Position numbers and translations under genes: made by a program | From: JAGXFP01 sp039714535 | GTDB taxonomy: Bacteria; Desulfobacterota; Desulfobulbia; Desulfobulbales; JAGXFP01 | DNA: 37,637 bases | NCBI GenBank assembly: GCA_039714535.1 | Contig: JBDLJC010000037.1 | Coordinates: 1 to 37,637 of the forward strand | Direction: 5' to 3' | Part shown: one piece after another, positions 24,664 through 32,878 of the stretch | Position numbering within the stretch: the first letter of the stretch is position 1 | How the letters are laid out: every line of letters begins with the position of its first letter | Notes under the pieces: model-generated | What the model saw: only the letters and a program-made list of their open reading frames with translations | The model's database searches: none | Told to the model about the DNA's origin: nothing

Positions 24664-25371
24664 ATGAACACCCCGGACGATAAAAAGAAATTTGTCAGAG
24701 AAAAATTCTCTTCGATAAGTGGCGACTACGATTTTCTTAATTCACTGCTCAGCTTCAATGTTGACTGTTACTGGCGCTGGATCACCACCAGGATGCTCAG
24801 CGAGTATCAGGAAGGCACCGTCCTCGATCTCTGTGCCGGGACCTTGCCCTTGTCTCTGGAGTTGACCCGGCAGGCCCCGCAACGCCGGGTCTTGGCGGTA
24901 GATTTCTGCGAGGATATGCTGCTGGCCGGTCTCAAAACGATGCCGACTGATGAAAGAAGGGCGCGGATCATGCCGGTTTGCGGTGATGGCGAAAAGATTC
25001 CCGCCCAGAGTGATAGCTGCTGGGGAATTACCGTGGCCTTCGGCGTTAGAAATCTGGCAAATACCCAGGACGGCCTTAACGAAATGTATCGGGTTCTGAA
25101 AAAAGAGGGCAAACTGCTGATTCTGGAATTTTCCCGACCCCAGAATCCCATCATGAAACCACTTTACAATTTCTATCTGAATAAAGTTTTACCAAAACTG
25201 GCCGGTCTGGTCTCCGGCGACAAGGAGGCTTACGAGTATCTTGCCAGCTCAATCGCCAAATTTTATGAGCCCTCGGAACTCTTGGGCATGATGAAAGATG
25301 CGGGTTTCAAAGAAGCATGGCGCCGGCCTCTGACTTTTGGCATCGTTACCATCTATGTGGGTGAAAAATGA
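24664..25371 (+). CDS. menG: demethylmenaquinone methyltransferase
   Basis: A 235-residue UbiE/MenG-family methyltransferase that adds the C2 methyl group in the last step of menaquinone synthesis. KFVREKFSSISGDYDFLNSLLSFNVDCYWR matches the family N terminus. VLDLCAGTLPLSLEL is motif I; note that the usual GTG is GTL. VAFGVRNLANTQDGLNEMYRVLKKEGKLLILEFSRP carries the FGxRN signature. The end, FGIVTIYVGEK, matches the family G-x-V-x-I-H-x-x-x-K pattern with Tyr in place of His. Its stop overlaps the ubiX start (ATGA). Confidence 0.9.
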   Translation: MNTPDDKKKFVREKFSSISGDYDFLNSLLSFNVDCYWRWITTRMLSEYQEGTVLDLCAGTLPLSLELTRQAPQRRVLAVDFCEDMLLAGLKTMPTDERRARIMPVCGDGEKIPAQSDSCWGITVAFGVRNLANTQDGLNEMYRVLKKEGKLLILEFSRPQNPIMKPLYNFYLNKVLPKLAGLVSGDKEAYEYLASSIAKFYEPSELLGMMKDAGFKEAWRRPLTFGIVTIYVGEK

Positions 25372-25931
25372 GTGCTAAAAAAGTGATCCTTGCCATTACC
25401 GGGGCCAGCGGTTCCCTGTTAGCCATTGAGTTTTTAAAGCTCATGGATGCAAACGAGATCGAGGTTCATGCCATGATCTCTGATGCCGGCCGTAAGGTCC
25501 TGGAATTGGAAGAGGAGAAAACCTGGGGCGACATCAAGGATCTTGCCACTACCTGGCATGATGTTCATGATTTTACCGCCCCCATGGCCAGCGGCTCCGC
25601 GCGCTTTGCGGCAATGGTTGTTTTGCCTTGCAGCATGGGGACTTTGGCGGCGATCGCTAACGGCTTCTCCGGCAATCTTATCCATCGGGCCGCTGATGTT
25701 ACTTTGAAAGAGCGACGCCCCCTGCTTGTAGCGGTTCGCGAGACTCCGTTCAACCGGACCCACCTGCAAAACATGTTGAATCTCCATGATGCCGGGGCAA
25801 CGATCTGTCCGCCGATGCCGGCCTTTTACCATAAACTTGGGTCATTCCAGGAGATGGCCAGGGTTTTCGCTGGCAGACTTGCCGATTTGTTAGACATTGA
25901 AATCGAAGATCAACCACGGTGGGGGCAGTAG
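25368..25931 (+). CDS. ubiX: flavin prenyltransferase, UbiX family
   Basis: A 187-residue protein of normal UbiX length. ILAITGASGSLLAIEFL is the FMN-binding N terminus. VVLPCSMGTLAAIANGFSGNLIHRAADVTLKERRPLLVAVRETPFNRTHLQNMLNLHDAGATICPPMPAFYHKL contains the full family signature, including the CSMGT loop and the ERRPL-RETP segment. UbiX makes prenylated FMN for UbiD-type decarboxylases. In the futalosine route a UbiD-like enzyme removes the ring carboxylate after prenylation, so its place between menG and mqnP fits that step. No UbiD gene is in the window. Confidence 0.92.
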   Translation: MSAKKVILAITGASGSLLAIEFLKLMDANEIEVHAMISDAGRKVLELEEEKTWGDIKDLATTWHDVHDFTAPMASGSARFAAMVVLPCSMGTLAAIANGFSGNLIHRAADVTLKERRPLLVAVRETPFNRTHLQNMLNLHDAGATICPPMPAFYHKLGSFQEMARVFAGRLADLLDIEIEDQPRWGQ

Positions 25932-25958
25932 ATTTTAAAAGTGAGGAGATAACAAAAC

Positions 25959-26813
25959 ATGTTCAAGAAGATCGTTGTTCTGCTTGAGATGATCAAGTTC
26001 AAACATACTGTTTTTGCCCTGCCGTTCGCCTTAATGGGGGCCTTTCTGGCCGGGCGCACTGTCCCGGATGGGGTGACATTCTGCTGGATAATCCTGGCCA
26101 TGGTCGGAGCCAGGACCAGTGCGATGGGCTTTAACCGAATAGTAGACCGTCGTTTCGATCACCAGAACCCCAGAACCGCTGAACGGGCCATTCCGGCCGG
26201 GGCTGTAAAGGTATGGGAAGCGTGGGCCATGGTGATTCTGGCCGCCGGCCTGTTTTTCTTCGCCTGTTATAACCTGAACTGGTTGACCTTGGTTATCTCT
26301 CCCTTCGCTCTGGGACTGACCTTCTTATATTCATTAACCAAAAGATTTACCTGGCTCTGCCACGTGGTTCTCGGGGCGGCGCTGGCTTTTTCGCCGTTGG
26401 GGGGCTGGGTTGCAGTAAACGGTTCATTGACCGGTTTCCCTTATGCCCTGTCGCTTGGGGTTTTGTTCTGGGTGGCTGGCTTTGACACGGTTTATGCCTG
26501 TCTCGACGCTGATTTCGACCGTGGTGCCGGGTTGTTCTCACTGCCGGCCAGGTTCGGCCGGGAAGGGGCCTTTAAACTGGCAGTCCTGCTCCATGTCATC
26601 GCCTTTATCTTATTCACGCTGACCGGCAGCCAGATGGACCTGCACCTTATCTACTACCTGGGGTTGCTAATAACGGCAGGCGCTCTCTTTTATCAGCATC
26701 TGATCGTCAATCCAAAAGATCTAAGCCGGATCAAGATGTCATTTTTTTCGATGAACGGCCTGATAAGTCTTACTCTATTCGGGGTTACCTGGCTTGATCT
26801 GATAATTTATTAG
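25959..26813 (+). CDS. mqnP: UbiA-family prenyltransferase, probable MqnP
   Basis: A 284-residue polytopic membrane protein with about eight to nine hydrophobic segments. The first aspartate motif is in GFNRIVDRRFDHQNPRT (N59, D63, D67); the second is CLDADFDRGAGLFSLPARFG. These bind Mg-diphosphate of the prenyl donor in UbiA enzymes. MqnP attaches the polyprenyl chain to 1,4-dihydroxy-6-naphthoate. The neighbours menG and ubiX support this over 4-hydroxybenzoate prenylation. GAGGAG lies before the ATG, 27 bp after ubiX. Confidence 0.9.
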   Translation: MFKKIVVLLEMIKFKHTVFALPFALMGAFLAGRTVPDGVTFCWIILAMVGARTSAMGFNRIVDRRFDHQNPRTAERAIPAGAVKVWEAWAMVILAAGLFFFACYNLNWLTLVISPFALGLTFLYSLTKRFTWLCHVVLGAALAFSPLGGWVAVNGSLTGFPYALSLGVLFWVAGFDTVYACLDADFDRGAGLFSLPARFGREGAFKLAVLLHVIAFILFTLTGSQMDLHLIYYLGLLITAGALFYQHLIVNPKDLSRIKMSFFSMNGLISLTLFGVTWLDLIIY

Positions 26814-26894
26814 TATTCAGAAGCCAGGCGTTAGAAGTCAGAATAAGCGATTCCCTTGCCTTTCTCCCGAATACAGACTCCTGAATTCTGCTTT
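26814..26894. repeat. convergent-gene gap with related short words
   Basis: This 81-bp gap between mqnP and the convergent glucokinase gene is made largely of TCAGAAGCCAGG / AGAAGTCAGAAT words and their approximate inverse (GACTCCTGAATTCTG). Related words occur at 24541-24557. It may be a short dispersed repeat; a role in termination is possible. Confidence 0.35.
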
Positions 26895-27902
26895 CTACAA
26901 TGTGATACCGATAGCGGCCGCGCCGAGCATTGGCGCTTTCAGGTTGGTAATTATATGTACGGGTATATCGGCTAGCAGACTCGACATACGGCCTTTGTTC
27001 AGAAATGCTTTAAGAAAATTACTTGAATCAAGAATCCCGGTGATTCTCGGCGGGATGCCGCCGCCGAGATAAACTCCGCCATGGGCCATAACCTTGAGGG
27101 CCATATTGCCTGCCTCAGCGCCAAGGATAGAGGCAAATAATTCCAGAGTTTTGCGGCAAAGCGGGCAGGCCTGTCCCCCATCCATAGCCATGGCGACATC
27201 GATTATTACCCTGCTCCAATCCCCTGTCTTGGCAAACCTCTCCAGCAGCCATTCCGGTTCCCGGTCAGGTGTGGATTCTTTCAAAAATCTGTAGATGTTA
27301 ACGATTCCCAATCCAGAGCAGACCTGTTCAGAGCTGACATGACCGATTTTATCTTGCAGATAGGCGAGCAACTCCAATTCCAAAGAGTTTGAAGGGGCAA
27401 AATCACAATGACCGCCTTCTGAAGGATAGGAGGTGAAACCATTACCATCATTTTTACAGAGGAAAGCCTCGCCCAATCCGGTCCCAGGCGAAATAACGGC
27501 CTTGTTGCCATTTTCCCGGCGAAGCCCTTTATTCAACTGGTATAGATCGCTTTCTTGTAATAAAGGCACCGAGGCCGCAGCTGCCTCAAGATCGTTGACC
27601 AGCTCAATCTTTTTGATGGCGAGATCTTGGGCAAGTTTCGGTCCATCAATTAGCCACGGCAGGTTAGTGGTGGTGGACTGGTTATCCAGAACCGGGCCGG
27701 GTACCCCTATACAGGCCGAATCGACATCACAGTCACATCTGTCGAGAAAGTATTGCAGCAGCTCGGCGGCACTGGCGAAATCCTTGCTAACCAGCGAAGC
27801 TTCTTTGGTCGGTAAACGGGGAGAATCTTTGGTGGAGAAGATACCCAGATTGGTTTTTGAGGCGCCGATATCGACAGCCAATATGTTTTTCTTACTGTTC
27901 AT
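26895..27902 (-). CDS. glk: glucokinase (Glk/ROK-like)
   Basis: A 335-residue sugar kinase. ILAVDIGASKTNLGIF is the phosphate-1 loop. ACIGVPGPV and TNLPWLIDGPKLA are followed by IELVNDLEAAAASV, carrying the catalytic Asp. VISPGTGLGEAFL and YPSEGGHCDFAP are the glucose-binding and phosphate-2 regions of the bacterial glucokinase family (PF02685 type). GGVYLGGGIPPRI is the adenosine motif. It phosphorylates glucose at C6. The start at 27902 was preferred because the protein then begins just before the first strand; ATG at 27926 would add eight residues. A Cys pair CPLC lies about two thirds through. Divergent from the TPR gene with a 193-bp shared upstream region. Confidence 0.85.
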   Translation of the reverse strand: MNSKKNILAVDIGASKTNLGIFSTKDSPRLPTKEASLVSKDFASAAELLQYFLDRCDCDVDSACIGVPGPVLDNQSTTTNLPWLIDGPKLAQDLAIKKIELVNDLEAAAASVPLLQESDLYQLNKGLRRENGNKAVISPGTGLGEAFLCKNDGNGFTSYPSEGGHCDFAPSNSLELELLAYLQDKIGHVSSEQVCSGLGIVNIYRFLKESTPDREPEWLLERFAKTGDWSRVIIDVAMAMDGGQACPLCRKTLELFASILGAEAGNMALKVMAHGGVYLGGGIPPRITGILDSSNFLKAFLNKGRMSSLLADIPVHIITNLKAPMLGAAAIGITL

Positions 27903-28095
27903 CTTAAGGGTGCTCCCAAAAAACATTGCATTATGTTAGATAGTAGGATTTATCCATGGTGCTGTCAAAAAAACATTGATCAATCTTGCTGGTTGCCTTG
28001 ATTAATTATCAAAGGTATTATCACTGACGTTTAATTAATTTAACAAAGACAATGGCCGGAATGATCGGTCGATAACTACCAGGGAGACAGGAATT

Positions 28096-28689
28096 ATGAG
28101 CGACAAAATGGTTAAACAGGATCTTATGCTAATGGTAGCTTTGGCAGCTTTGGTGGTAGGCTTTCTGGTTGGGGTGGTCTTCAGCAGCATGCAGTCCGTC
28201 AAGGTAACCCCCCAGGTTGCCCAACAACAGCAATCATTACCGCCAGGACAGCAGGGCGCAGGTGTCTCACCAGCCCAAGCCAGTCAGATCCTCTCTCTCG
28301 AGAATGAAGTTGCGGCAAATCCCCAGAACCTCCAGGCTTGGACCAGTCTTGGCCATGTCTACTTTGATACGCAGCGTTTCACCAAAGCGATTATTGCCTA
28401 TAATAAATCGCTGGAACTTGACCCTAATAATGCTGATGTCTGGACTGACCTTGGTGTAATGTACCGACGTAACAAACAGTTTAATGAAGCTATCAACGCC
28501 TTTGAGCGAGCAACCAGCCTGTCGCCGACCCATGAGCAGTCAAGATTTAATAAAGGCATCGTCTTGCTTTATGATCTGAATGATAAAGCGGCTGCCAGAA
28601 AGGCCTGGGAAGAATTGCTGACGATCAACCCTGTCGCGCTCGCGCCCAATGGGCAAACGGTAAAAGAGATGCTTGCAACTATTGAGTAA
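28096..28689 (+). CDS. membrane-anchored TPR protein
   Basis: A 197-residue protein. One N-terminal membrane segment (about 10-30, LMLMVALAALVVGFLVGVVF) is followed by a Gln/Pro-rich linker (40-60). Three tetratricopeptide repeats follow: NLQAWTSLGHVYFDTQRFTKAIIAYNKSLELDPNN, NADVWTDLGVMYRRNKQFNEAINAFERATSLSPTH and SRFNKGIVLLYDLNDKAAARKAWEELLTINP. The layout resembles the periplasmic TPR part of CcmI/NrfG proteins, but no cytochrome maturation genes are nearby, so only a scaffold role is inferred. GGGAGACAGGA precedes the ATG, and a strong terminator follows. Confidence 0.85.
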   Translation: MSDKMVKQDLMLMVALAALVVGFLVGVVFSSMQSVKVTPQVAQQQQSLPPGQQGAGVSPAQASQILSLENEVAANPQNLQAWTSLGHVYFDTQRFTKAIIAYNKSLELDPNNADVWTDLGVMYRRNKQFNEAINAFERATSLSPTHEQSRFNKGIVLLYDLNDKAAARKAWEELLTINPVALAPNGQTVKEMLATIE

Positions 28690-28715
28690 CTTTTTAAGAC
28701 GATATTTGTTCTTTG

Positions 28716-28760
28716 AAGCCGGGTATATTGTTTAGTTGACACAATATCCCCGGCTTTTTT
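28716..28760 (+). terminator. rho-independent terminator after the TPR gene
   Basis: AAGCCGGGTATATTGT pairs with ACAATATCCCCGGCTT with one mismatch, around a 9-nt loop, followed directly by T6. It starts 27 nt past the TPR stop. This is the clearest terminator in the window. Confidence 0.9.
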
Positions 28761-28894
28761 GGGGAATTTATTGTGTTCAGTTGAAAGTGGTTCTGCTACG
28801 GCATGAAGATCTTGTCCTTTCCCAGAGTTATGCAACCTTGCTGGGGGAGAGAGCATCTTGACCGCTAAGCTCAGCGATATCCTACCTGCCGGGC

Positions 28895-29881
28895 TCAGAT
28901 AAATGCCGGTCGCCAGCCACCGCCGCAGTCATAGCGTCCGGCCAGGGTCTGCCAGCTGATCAGACCAGAGAGGACCTCATCCATCCTGACCAGCCATTCC
29001 CGGCTGGCTTCATCAACCTACAATTCATCTCTTATTTGCAGATAGCATTCAACTGCGCGGTTATAGCGGTTATAATGGTCGGCACATTCGGCCAAAGCTC
29101 GGCCGAGATCTCCCCCCAATCTCTGCTGGATAATCAGGATAAGGTTAAATGGAGCCGGCTCATTCTGTTCCTTGGTAAAGGAGAAGGTATCGTTGGCCAG
29201 GAAAATAATCCGGGCGGCCTGTTCCAGGAAAGCTTCGACCAGAGTGGAAGCGGGGCGGAGGCAAGGTCTTCCGGTCTTGGCCAGCTCACCGAGATATAGA
29301 GTCGGGATGGCCCCGGAAGAAAAATGGCGAATATTCAGATATTGATCGATACCAATTCCAGCCTTATGCTGTTCATTTTGTCTGCAGACCAACTCTTCGG
29401 TGATCCCTTTGAACAACCAGTCCGACATGGCGGCGCAGAACCGCCGGTGCCAGCTGTCCAGCGATAATAGTTGCAAACGGTGACCTATCTCGCTAGCGAC
29501 GCTAATGGAGACATTAGTCGTGCCACTTGGCTGCTGATCGGCCAGGGCTGTCGAATAAATCTCGAATTGGCGACTGTTGCCGGCGGTTGCCGGGGGAAGA
29601 TCAGCCATTGATTCAAGGCCGTCATCGAGCAGGAACCACCACGCCATAAAATCAGAAAGGAGCTGTGCGGCATCTTCGTCGGCCTGGGGGTAAACCAATA
29701 CAGAAAACAGGCCAGGATTAAGGCCAGCCTGGGTTTCTTCTGCCCGTGAATTATCGGTCAGGAGACGATTTGTTCCGCACCAGGCCACGGTCCTCGCCTG
29801 CAAAAGACGGGCATCGGCTCTGCGAGGCAGGCAGCAGCTGCCGGTCGGATGGCGAAGGATAAGGTCTTGGCCGCTACTCAA
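28895..29881 (-). pseudogene. class I terpene synthase with in-frame TAG before its C-terminal motif
   Basis: The open part (29018-29881) codes 287 residues of a bacterial terpene synthase. The Asp-rich motif is DDGLE (86-90) in FMAWWFLLDDGLE. The pyrophosphate sensor is probably R185 in YLNIRHFSSGAIPT. The NSE triad is complete in NDTFSFTKE (N230, S234, E238). At 29018-29020 there is TAG (forward CTA). The same frame continues for 40 codons to TGA at 28895. This tail, VDEASREWLVRMDEVLSGL then ISWQTLAGRY, contains the W-x5-R-Y motif (W310, R316, Y317) that closes the active site in this family. The full length would be 328 codons. Either a nonsense mutation, a sequence error, or read-through or Pyl insertion at TAG is possible. 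The start is TTG at 29881 with AGAGGAAG about 6 nt upstream. No terpenoid-pathway neighbour is present. Confidence 0.8.
29018..29020 (-). other. in-frame amber codon in the terpene synthase
   Basis: Forward CTA reads TAG on the minus strand between the Leu codon ending RDEL and the Val codon beginning VDEASREW. The flanking frame is unchanged and both sides encode family-like sequence. The upstream 287 codons contain no other stop. Confidence 0.85.
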
Positions 29882-30126
29882 CGGGATCTTCCTCTAATTT
29901 AAGGAGAAAATTTGTCACCCTACTGTTGCGAATCGTTCTATTCCATTAAGTGGTTTTGCCCTTACAGCCTACCCGAAAGATAAGACACGTCACCATCCTG
30001 AGTATTCCTTTTGGGCGGGACGAATGATAAAACGCTTTCTGAATGGGTAATAGATCTAACTTGCTGCTCTTATCTCTAAACTCTCCGAGAGGCATGGCGA
30101 GATAGGGGGGTGCCAGCAAGCCTGGA

Positions 30127-31713
30127 TCAGCTGTGCTCCCTGGTCTTGAGGAAGGTGATATCAGGAAATAATTCCATGGTTCGTGTTAACCGCCAGTTGC
30201 TGTCGGCCAGGTAGGTGAGATGGCCTTCGGCATCCATCGCCAGATTGGCCTGTTGTTTTGCTTTCAACTCGTCCAGTTTCTGCCGGTTATCGCAGGTAAT
30301 CCACCGCGCGGTGCTGTAGTTGATTGCCTCGTAAATCGCATTGACCCCGTATTCCGCTTTGAGGCGGGCCATGGTCACATCGAACTGCAGAACGCCAACG
30401 GCGCCGAGGATATAGTCGCTGCCCAGAATAGGTCGGAAAACCTGGACCGCACCCTCTTCGGCTAATTGGATCAGCCCTTTATTTAACTGTTTGGTTTTCA
30501 GGGGATCCTTGAGGATGACCCGCCGAAAATGCTCAGGCGCGAAGTTCGGGATACCGGTAAATTTCAGCAGTTCCTTGTCAGTGAAGGTGTCGCCGATCTT
30601 GATGGTGCCGTGGTTGTGAATGCCGATGATGTCGCCGGGAAAGGCCTCTTCGACATTGCTCCGATCCTGGGCCATAAAGATAGTGGCATTGGCCAGGGCG
30701 ACATCCTTGCCGAGCCGATGGTGCCTGACCTTCATGCCCCGGGTAAATTTACCGGAACAAATCCGGAAGAAGGCGATCCGGTCGCGGTGGGCCGGGTTCA
30801 TGTTGGCCTGAATTTTAAAGGTGAAACCGGAAAAGGCGGTTTCTTCGGGATCAACGAGGCGCTCGGCCGCCATTCGGGGACCGGGAGCAGGGGCCAGCTC
30901 GACAAAGGAATCAAGCATCTCTTTGACCCCGAAGTTGTTAATAGCGCTGCCAAAAAAGACCGGGGTCTGGCTGGCCTTGAGGTACTCACTATGTTCAAAG
31001 GGGTTGGCGGCCCCTTCCAGTAATTCGATGTCTTCCCGCAGTTGCTCGGCCTGGTCGCCAAGCAGTTTATCCAGTTGCGGATCGTCTAACCCTTTGACCA
31101 CCACGGTATCCTGGGGTCTGGTGTCCTGGCTGGGCGTGAAGAGGTGCAGTTCCTGGCGATGAATATTGTAAACCCCCTTGAAACTTTTGCCCATGCCGAT
31201 GGGCCAGGAAAGCGGGGTGCATTCGATCTGGAGTTTTTCCTCGATTTCGGCCAGGATGTCGAGAGGGTCCTTGCCTTCTCGATCCAACTTATTGATAAAG
31301 GTAATTACCGGAGTATTGCGCATCCGGCAGACTTCCATCAACTTCTCAGTTTGTTTTTCGACACCTTTGGCGTTGTCAATAACCATCAGAGCGCTGTCAA
31401 CGGCAGTGAGAACCCGGTAGGTATCTTCGGAGAAATCTTGATGGCCGGGGGTGTCGAGCAGGTTTATCTCGAAATCATGGTAGTTGAATTTCATTACCGA
31501 GGAGGTCACGGAAATCCCGCGTTCCTGTTCGATTGACATCCAGTCACTTACAGCATGATTGGCGTTTTTCCGCGACTTGACAGCCCCTGCCATCTGGATA
31601 GCGCCTCCGAAGAGTAATAATTTTTCGGTTAGGGTTGTTTTACCTGCATCGGGATGACTGATTATGCCGAAGGTGCGGCGTCGCTGGATTTCTTTCTTTA
31701 ATTTGCTACTCAT
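30127..31713 (-). CDS. prfC: peptide chain release factor 3
   Basis: A 528-residue translational GTPase, the same size as E. coli RF3. RTFGIISHPDAGKTTLTEKLLLFGGAIQMAGAVK is the P-loop region, followed by SIEQERGISVTSSVM (G2), LLDTPGHQDFSEDTYR (G3) and FINKLDREGKDP (G4). GFTFKIQANMNPAHRDRIAFFRICSGKF is the RF3 domain II signature, and VGVLQFDVTMARLKAEYGV the domain III one. It recycles RF1/RF2 from the ribosome after termination. It appears monocistronic, with 336 bp to the divergent YkgJ gene. Confidence 0.96.
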   Translation of the reverse strand: MSSKLKKEIQRRRTFGIISHPDAGKTTLTEKLLLFGGAIQMAGAVKSRKNANHAVSDWMSIEQERGISVTSSVMKFNYHDFEINLLDTPGHQDFSEDTYRVLTAVDSALMVIDNAKGVEKQTEKLMEVCRMRNTPVITFINKLDREGKDPLDILAEIEEKLQIECTPLSWPIGMGKSFKGVYNIHRQELHLFTPSQDTRPQDTVVVKGLDDPQLDKLLGDQAEQLREDIELLEGAANPFEHSEYLKASQTPVFFGSAINNFGVKEMLDSFVELAPAPGPRMAAERLVDPEETAFSGFTFKIQANMNPAHRDRIAFFRICSGKFTRGMKVRHHRLGKDVALANATIFMAQDRSNVEEAFPGDIIGIHNHGTIKIGDTFTDKELLKFTGIPNFAPEHFRRVILKDPLKTKQLNKGLIQLAEEGAVQVFRPILGSDYILGAVGVLQFDVTMARLKAEYGVNAIYEAINYSTARWITCDNRQKLDELKAKQQANLAMDAEGHLTYLADSNWRLTRTMELFPDITFLKTREHS

Positions 31714-32050
31714 TTGCTGCCTGTTATAATCAGATGGTTGAATAAGCCGGTTAGTTGGATGACAAAAGATAGCTTCGGGTAAATGCTAAATCGTGGTTGT
31801 TCCCAACTTTTTAGTGTTTAAGCGGGATTCCTCTATACTCTATTCTGGTTCCGGCAACAACAAAATAAACGCCAGTTGAGTAAAGATTTGCCATTGCATC
31901 GGAAGCGTATTTAAAAGACCTTCTTTACAGATTGATAGGGATTTTATTATAGTCGCTACTCTCATTTGTAACCGGGCTGAGGTTGAGCTGGCTCTCTGTT
32001 TATGAGCTCCTTAATTTCAAGACTAACTATCTCATCTGGGGCAAAACAAC
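31714..32050. promoter_or_regulatory. divergent intergenic region between prfC and the YkgJ-type gene
   Basis: About 337 bp with no gene that can be supported. It must hold the promoters for both directions. No tRNA, riboswitch or strong hairpin was recognised. A GGGGC lies about 10 nt ahead of the ATG at 32051. Confidence 0.4.
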
Positions 32051-32734
32051 ATGATCGGTGAAGATAAAGATGAACTGGCTGCTCCGGTGGAGTGCTTGCG
32101 GTGCGGAACCTGTTGCCGGCAGGGTGGTCCGGCCTTGCATCGTGAGGATCTCCAGCTTGTAAACAAAGGCCCTCTGTCGTTGACGCAATTGGTTACAATC
32201 AGACGTGATGAGCCGGCCCACAATCCCCTCCAGAACAAGGTCTTACCAAGTAGTTCTGAATTCATCAAAATTAAGGGTCAGGGTAACTCCTGGAGTTGTT
32301 TGTTTTTTGATCAGGTCAATAACGGTTGCCTTATTTATCGGACCCGGCCCCTGGAATGTCGTCTGCTTTTTTGTCGGGATACCGAGCCATTGGCTGAAAT
32401 CATGGGACGTGATCTGCTGAATCGGCAGAAACTGCTCCCTGGAAATGACCCGGTTTTACCCCTGCTTGAACGGCAGGAGACAGAATGCTCTTACCGGCTG
32501 GTTAATGATCTGTTGTCTGAAGCTGAAAATGGTCGGGCTGATATTAAAGAACGGTTGCTTGATCTTGTCCGCAAGGATTTGACGATCCGTGATGATTTTT
32601 TGCGTAATTTCCCAAATCGTCGAGAGGAAGAACTTTTCCTGTTTGGTCGGCCGCTTTTTCTGGTGTTGGCTCCCTATGGATTTCGTCTGGTTGAAAAAGA
32701 TGGGGTGATTAATCTGGAGCAGAGCAACTCTTAA
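32051..32734 (+). CDS. YkgJ-family cysteine cluster protein
   Basis: A 227-residue protein. VECLRCGTCCRQGG (C15, C18, C21, C22) is the CxxCxxCC start of the YkgJ/CxxCxxCC family (UPF0153, zinc or iron-sulfur chelating). It is followed by SCLFFDQVNNGCLIYRTRPLECRLLFC, the second Cys group with the conserved Y-x-x-RP-x-x-C motif. Members bind a metal, but few have known functions. The C-terminal 100 residues have no recognised motif. It precedes mgtE in the same direction by 144 bp. Confidence 0.85.
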   Translation: MIGEDKDELAAPVECLRCGTCCRQGGPALHREDLQLVNKGPLSLTQLVTIRRDEPAHNPLQNKVLPSSSEFIKIKGQGNSWSCLFFDQVNNGCLIYRTRPLECRLLFCRDTEPLAEIMGRDLLNRQKLLPGNDPVLPLLERQETECSYRLVNDLLSEAENGRADIKERLLDLVRKDLTIRDDFLRNFPNRREEELFLFGRPLFLVLAPYGFRLVEKDGVINLEQSNS

Positions 32735-32878
32735 GACCAGAGCAGGCATGATCTGCCAGATTTGCATTTTATTGTTAAGGAAGCATCTTTAAGACCTTTT
32801 AATCTTGACCTTTTTGATGTTTTCCCTTTATTGTCAGAGGTTCTTGCGTCATCAGAAAATCATTCGCGGAATAATTGT

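Noticed and set aside
30529..31023. A 164-codon plus-strand frame opposite prfC
   Set aside because: It is a shadow of a well-identified RF3 gene; Gly/Val-rich sequence of this kind is typical of antisense frames.
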